A DNA stretch of 6,399 nt. Source: an uncultured Treponema sp. Lineage in GTDB: Bacteria; Spirochaetota; Spirochaetia; Treponematales; Treponemataceae. Shown one piece after another: positions 3,924 through 6,399 of the stretch. The stretch covers positions 1-6,399 of the forward strand of contig CAJPOH010000057.1 of assembly GCA_905372205.1 (NCBI GenBank), in the 5' to 3' direction. The notes below the pieces were generated by a model. That model was given only the letters and a program-made list of their open reading frames with translations. It ran no database searches and was not told where the DNA came from. Position 1 is the stretch's first letter. Every line of letters starts with the position of its first letter. A program made the translations under genes and the position numbers.

Positions 3924-6399
3924 TGTAATCATAACTGTTATAATTTTAACTTTGGATATTCTTCTTCTCCTTCTATTTTTTATGAATATCTATGCAAGTT
4001 TCTCCTATAGTGCAACAGATAAACTTGGAACATTAGTTTTTAAAAAACGCACTGCTACAAGAAAGCATGTAGATGCACTTTCATGGAATATGTTACAAAA
4101 CAACACACCTGTATACGAGCTGGATACGATTCGAACAGCCTCAGGTTCAGAAGCATCCATTGTTTTTGATGATGGATCTACCTTAGACTTATTAGAAAAT
4201 AGCCTTATTAGGCTAAAAATGAAATCATCCAATGATTTTGGGAATATCTTTCATGGCTCTTTTGTGGTTACGTCTAAAGGTGAAAAAAAAACGCTTACTA
4301 TTCAAGGTAAAATAATCACAATGGACAAGGATACTGAGATTGTAATACATAAAAAAGATGGTGGTGAGAATGAAATAGAAGTAACTCAAGGAGAAATTGA
4401 AATAGTCAATGAAGATGGCGAAGCATTGCAGGTTAAGGAATTTCAGAGTTTAACTATTCCACAAGAAGAAAGTGGAGAAAAAATTGAAGTTAAGAATATT
4501 AATTGCATTCCATTAGCTCCTCAGCATAATGAACATTTATTTACATCAGAAGATGGTTATTCTATAACTTTTTCTTGGAATTTTTTTAATAATGGAGAAA
4601 ACGTAGAAGAAAATGCTTCAAATGTTATTATTGCAAGAGATAAAGAATGTAAGAATGTGATAGCAAAAGTTAAGGGCAATCTTATAACTACAGGAGGTGG
4701 AACTCGTCTTTGGCAAGCTTCCTATCCTTTGCAATTAGGTACAGTATATTGGCAAGTTGAATATGATGGAGATAAACTTTCTTCAGCTAGAAGACTTTCT
4801 TTAGAGAAAGTTACACAAATTGAACAGATGAGACCAAAGACTGAAAATACATTTTATTATTATGATGAACCACCTGATATTGTGTTTTCGTGGAATCAAG
4901 ATGAGATTATTTCATCTTCTACACTTGAAATATCTGAAACACCTGATTTTAGTAACCCAAAAGTGACAATGCAAATAGTTCCTACATCTATAGAGCTTTC
5001 AAATTTAACTGAAGGTTCCTATTATTGGCGTGTTATTCCAAATATAAAAAAACGCATCTTAGGAAAATTACCTGATCCAGAAGTTCGCACTTTTACTATC
5101 ATTCAAAAAGAAGTTTTGAATAAAGCACGTCTAAAGTTTCCGATTGATGGGTACTTATGTAACGTAAATGCGTTTCAAACTACAGGTTTATATTTTTCTT
5201 GGGAAGAAAAGTGCGAAGCAGAAAGTTATGAGCTTTTGTTTTACAACAATGAAAATGATGAGAATCCTATAGAAACAATTTCAAAGGAGATTACAACTTC
5301 TTTTCAAGAAGCTGGGAACATGTATTTTGCCGTTAGGTATAAGAGTAGGCGAGGAAATTTTTCAACTATTTCAGATAAAAGGTTTGTGAAGAAGGTTAAT
5401 TATGATATAGACCTAAAAAGTATATATCCACCTAATAATTATCAAATTAGCACTTCTTTAATTACAAACCAAAGATTTTCGTGGAAACACTCTATTCCGC
5501 TAAAAACATCTTTTATAGTGGCTAGAGACAAAGATTTTAAGGATATCGTCTTTGAAAAAGAAACATCTGTTTTTTCATTTGTAGGTCTTAGTTTAAAGCC
5601 TGATGCTTATTATTGGCAAGTGCGAATTTACAATGCAGATAAATCCATTTTTGCTATGACTGAAGTAAAAAGATTTTCTGTCGTTCCACCCTTGGATATT
5701 CCACCTCTTATCTCTCCCTATAACAATGCTAGAGTTTCTGTAATGGAAGATGAAGATTTAAGCCTTCGTTGGCAGGGAGTACGTAATGCTGATTATTATG
5801 AAGTAGCTGTGCTTAATAGTAGAGGAAAGAGAATTGCATTCTTTCCTATTCTAAAAGCAACTCAAATTTCTATCCCGATACATAAGTATGGAAATGACAC
5901 ATATCAAGTGCAATTACAAGCTTTTAGGCTAGATTCTGACGTTTCTACTCGTAATATAGGGTATAAAGGTTCTTCTAATTTTTCTACTCATGTTCTAACT
6001 AGTGTTAAACTTGCAGCACCTATACAGAATATAAAGATTGATGGAATGCAAGCTTATTCTAAAGGAGTTAGATTTTCTTATAATACGTCTGAGAACTATG
6101 ATAGATTATCTTTAGTTTTAAGGAAAAATGGTTCTAGCGTAAGTCCTAATGCTTTGTATGATAAGAAGAACCGTATGATTGAAGTTCCTTCTCTATCTGA
6201 AGGTAGTTATGAGTGGAGTATTTCAGCTTTTATTAATGGTTTTGATATCTCTTCAAAAGAAAAGAGACACTTTACAATTCTTCCAATTTCTCCTCTTCCA
6301 GCACCTAAATTTAACTTAAAAAAGATGACAGAAACTATTGATATTTCATATCTAAAACAAAATAGAGCTATTCACTTTGAATGGCAGACTGTAGAGGAT
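3901..6399 (+). CDS. FecR-domain protein with tandem beta-sandwich-like repeats, 3' end beyond window
   Basis: The frame is open for 833 codons to the right edge, so the protein is larger than seen. ATG 3901 is chosen because it precedes a short basic start (M-K-Y-L-K-K) and one hydrophobic segment (about 9-30), which together form a signal anchor or uncleaved signal peptide. There is no lipobox Cys. Residues about 54-187 match the FecR fold: I-R-T-A-S-G-S-E-A-S-I-V-F-D-D-G-S-T-L-D (77-96), then a second beta-rich half with K-T-L-T-I-Q-G-K and I-E-V-T-Q-G-E-I-E-I. From about 203 there are repeated modules of about 100 residues, each opened by F-S-W or a variant (positions 226, 331, 434, 528, 624, 727, 828); the first six also contain Y-Y-W-x-V or a variant (284, 376, 476, 572, 669, 772). 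They look like Ig/FnIII-type sandwiches. Unlike classical FecR, no FecI sigma factor gene is adjacent. An envelope sensor, scaffold or adhesin role is inferred. An A9 run lies at 4283-4291. Confidence 0.85.
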   Translation, partial: MKYLKKNDVIITVIILTLDILLLLLFFMNIYASFSYSATDKLGTLVFKKRTATRKHVDALSWNMLQNNTPVYELDTIRTASGSEASIVFDDGSTLDLLENSLIRLKMKSSNDFGNIFHGSFVVTSKGEKKTLTIQGKIITMDKDTEIVIHKKDGGENEIEVTQGEIEIVNEDGEALQVKEFQSLTIPQEESGEKIEVKNINCIPLAPQHNEHLFTSEDGYSITFSWNFFNNGENVEENASNVIIARDKECKNVIAKVKGNLITTGGGTRLWQASYPLQLGTVYWQVEYDGDKLSSARRLSLEKVTQIEQMRPKTENTFYYYDEPPDIVFSWNQDEIISSSTLEISETPDFSNPKVTMQIVPTSIELSNLTEGSYYWRVIPNIKKRILGKLPDPEVRTFTIIQKEVLNKARLKFPIDGYLCNVNAFQTTGLYFSWEEKCEAESYELLFYNNENDENPIETISKEITTSFQEAGNMYFAVRYKSRRGNFSTISDKRFVKKVNYDIDLKSIYPPNNYQISTSLITNQRFSWKHSIPLKTSFIVARDKDFKDIVFEKETSVFSFVGLSLKPDAYYWQVRIYNADKSIFAMTEVKRFSVVPPLDIPPLISPYNNARVSVMEDEDLSLRWQGVRNADYYEVAVLNSRGKRIAFFPILKATQISIPIHKYGNDTYQVQLQAFRLDSDVSTRNIGYKGSSNFSTHVLTSVKLAAPIQNIKIDGMQAYSKGVRFSYNTSENYDRLSLVLRKNGSSVSPNALYDKKNRMIEVPSLSEGSYEWSISAFINGFDISSKEKRHFTILPISPLPAPKFNLKKMTETIDISYLKQNRAIHFEWQTVED

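Noticed and set aside
4005..4232. 75-aa open frame on the minus strand
   Set aside because: It lies opposite the FecR domain, whose plus-strand translation has clear family features. No start signal supports it.

Overview
The window looks like chromosome from an AT-rich spirochaete, most likely Treponema or a close relative. This rests on three points: low overall GC, a membrane class III cyclase followed directly by a FecR-domain protein with long tandem beta modules (an arrangement I associate from memory with treponemes), and a bacterial CAP/SCP-domain protein. No species call is possible from sequence alone, and no rRNA, tRNA, transposase or CRISPR is visible. All recognisable genes are on the + strand.

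Left part (1-665): the 3' end of a gene that starts outside the window. It encodes the tail of one CAP (SCP/PR-1-like) domain followed by a second, complete CAP domain. The two domain ends share an identical 33-nt stretch. In the complete domain the two positions normally held by the conserved CAP histidines are both cysteine.

Intergenic part (666-981): about 316 bases without a gene. It holds a relatively GC-rich block (about 676-785) with several overlapping and mutually exclusive inverted repeats, including an attC-like pair of core boxes. Next come a perfect 16-bp hairpin with a 4-nt loop (817-852), an AT-rich tract, and a good sigma70-type promoter (TTGATA, 18-nt spacer, TATAAT) pointing into the next gene.

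Right part (982-6399): a probable three-gene operon behind that promoter. First is an unrecognised, mostly helical, apparently soluble 346-aa protein with a GTG start. After 41 nt comes a 619-aa membrane adenylate cyclase (two membrane segments, an extracytoplasmic sensor region, HAMP, class III catalytic domain with all key residues). Overlapping its last 23 nt is a large signal-anchored FecR-domain protein, still open at the window end after 833 codons. After the FecR domain it has seven module starts about 100 residues apart, each marked by an F-S-W-like strand, and the first six also contain a later Y-Y-W-x-V-like strand.

A plausible reading is one envelope-sensing unit: the cyclase reads an extracytoplasmic signal and makes cAMP, while the FecR/beta-module protein reaches into the periplasm or to the outer surface. 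The link between the two is inferred from gene order and overlap only. The most unusual items are the doubly Cys-substituted CAP domain, the structured attC-like block, the cyclase/FecR overlap lying on an A8 tract in the right phase to fuse the two proteins by slippage, and the repeat architecture of the FecR protein.
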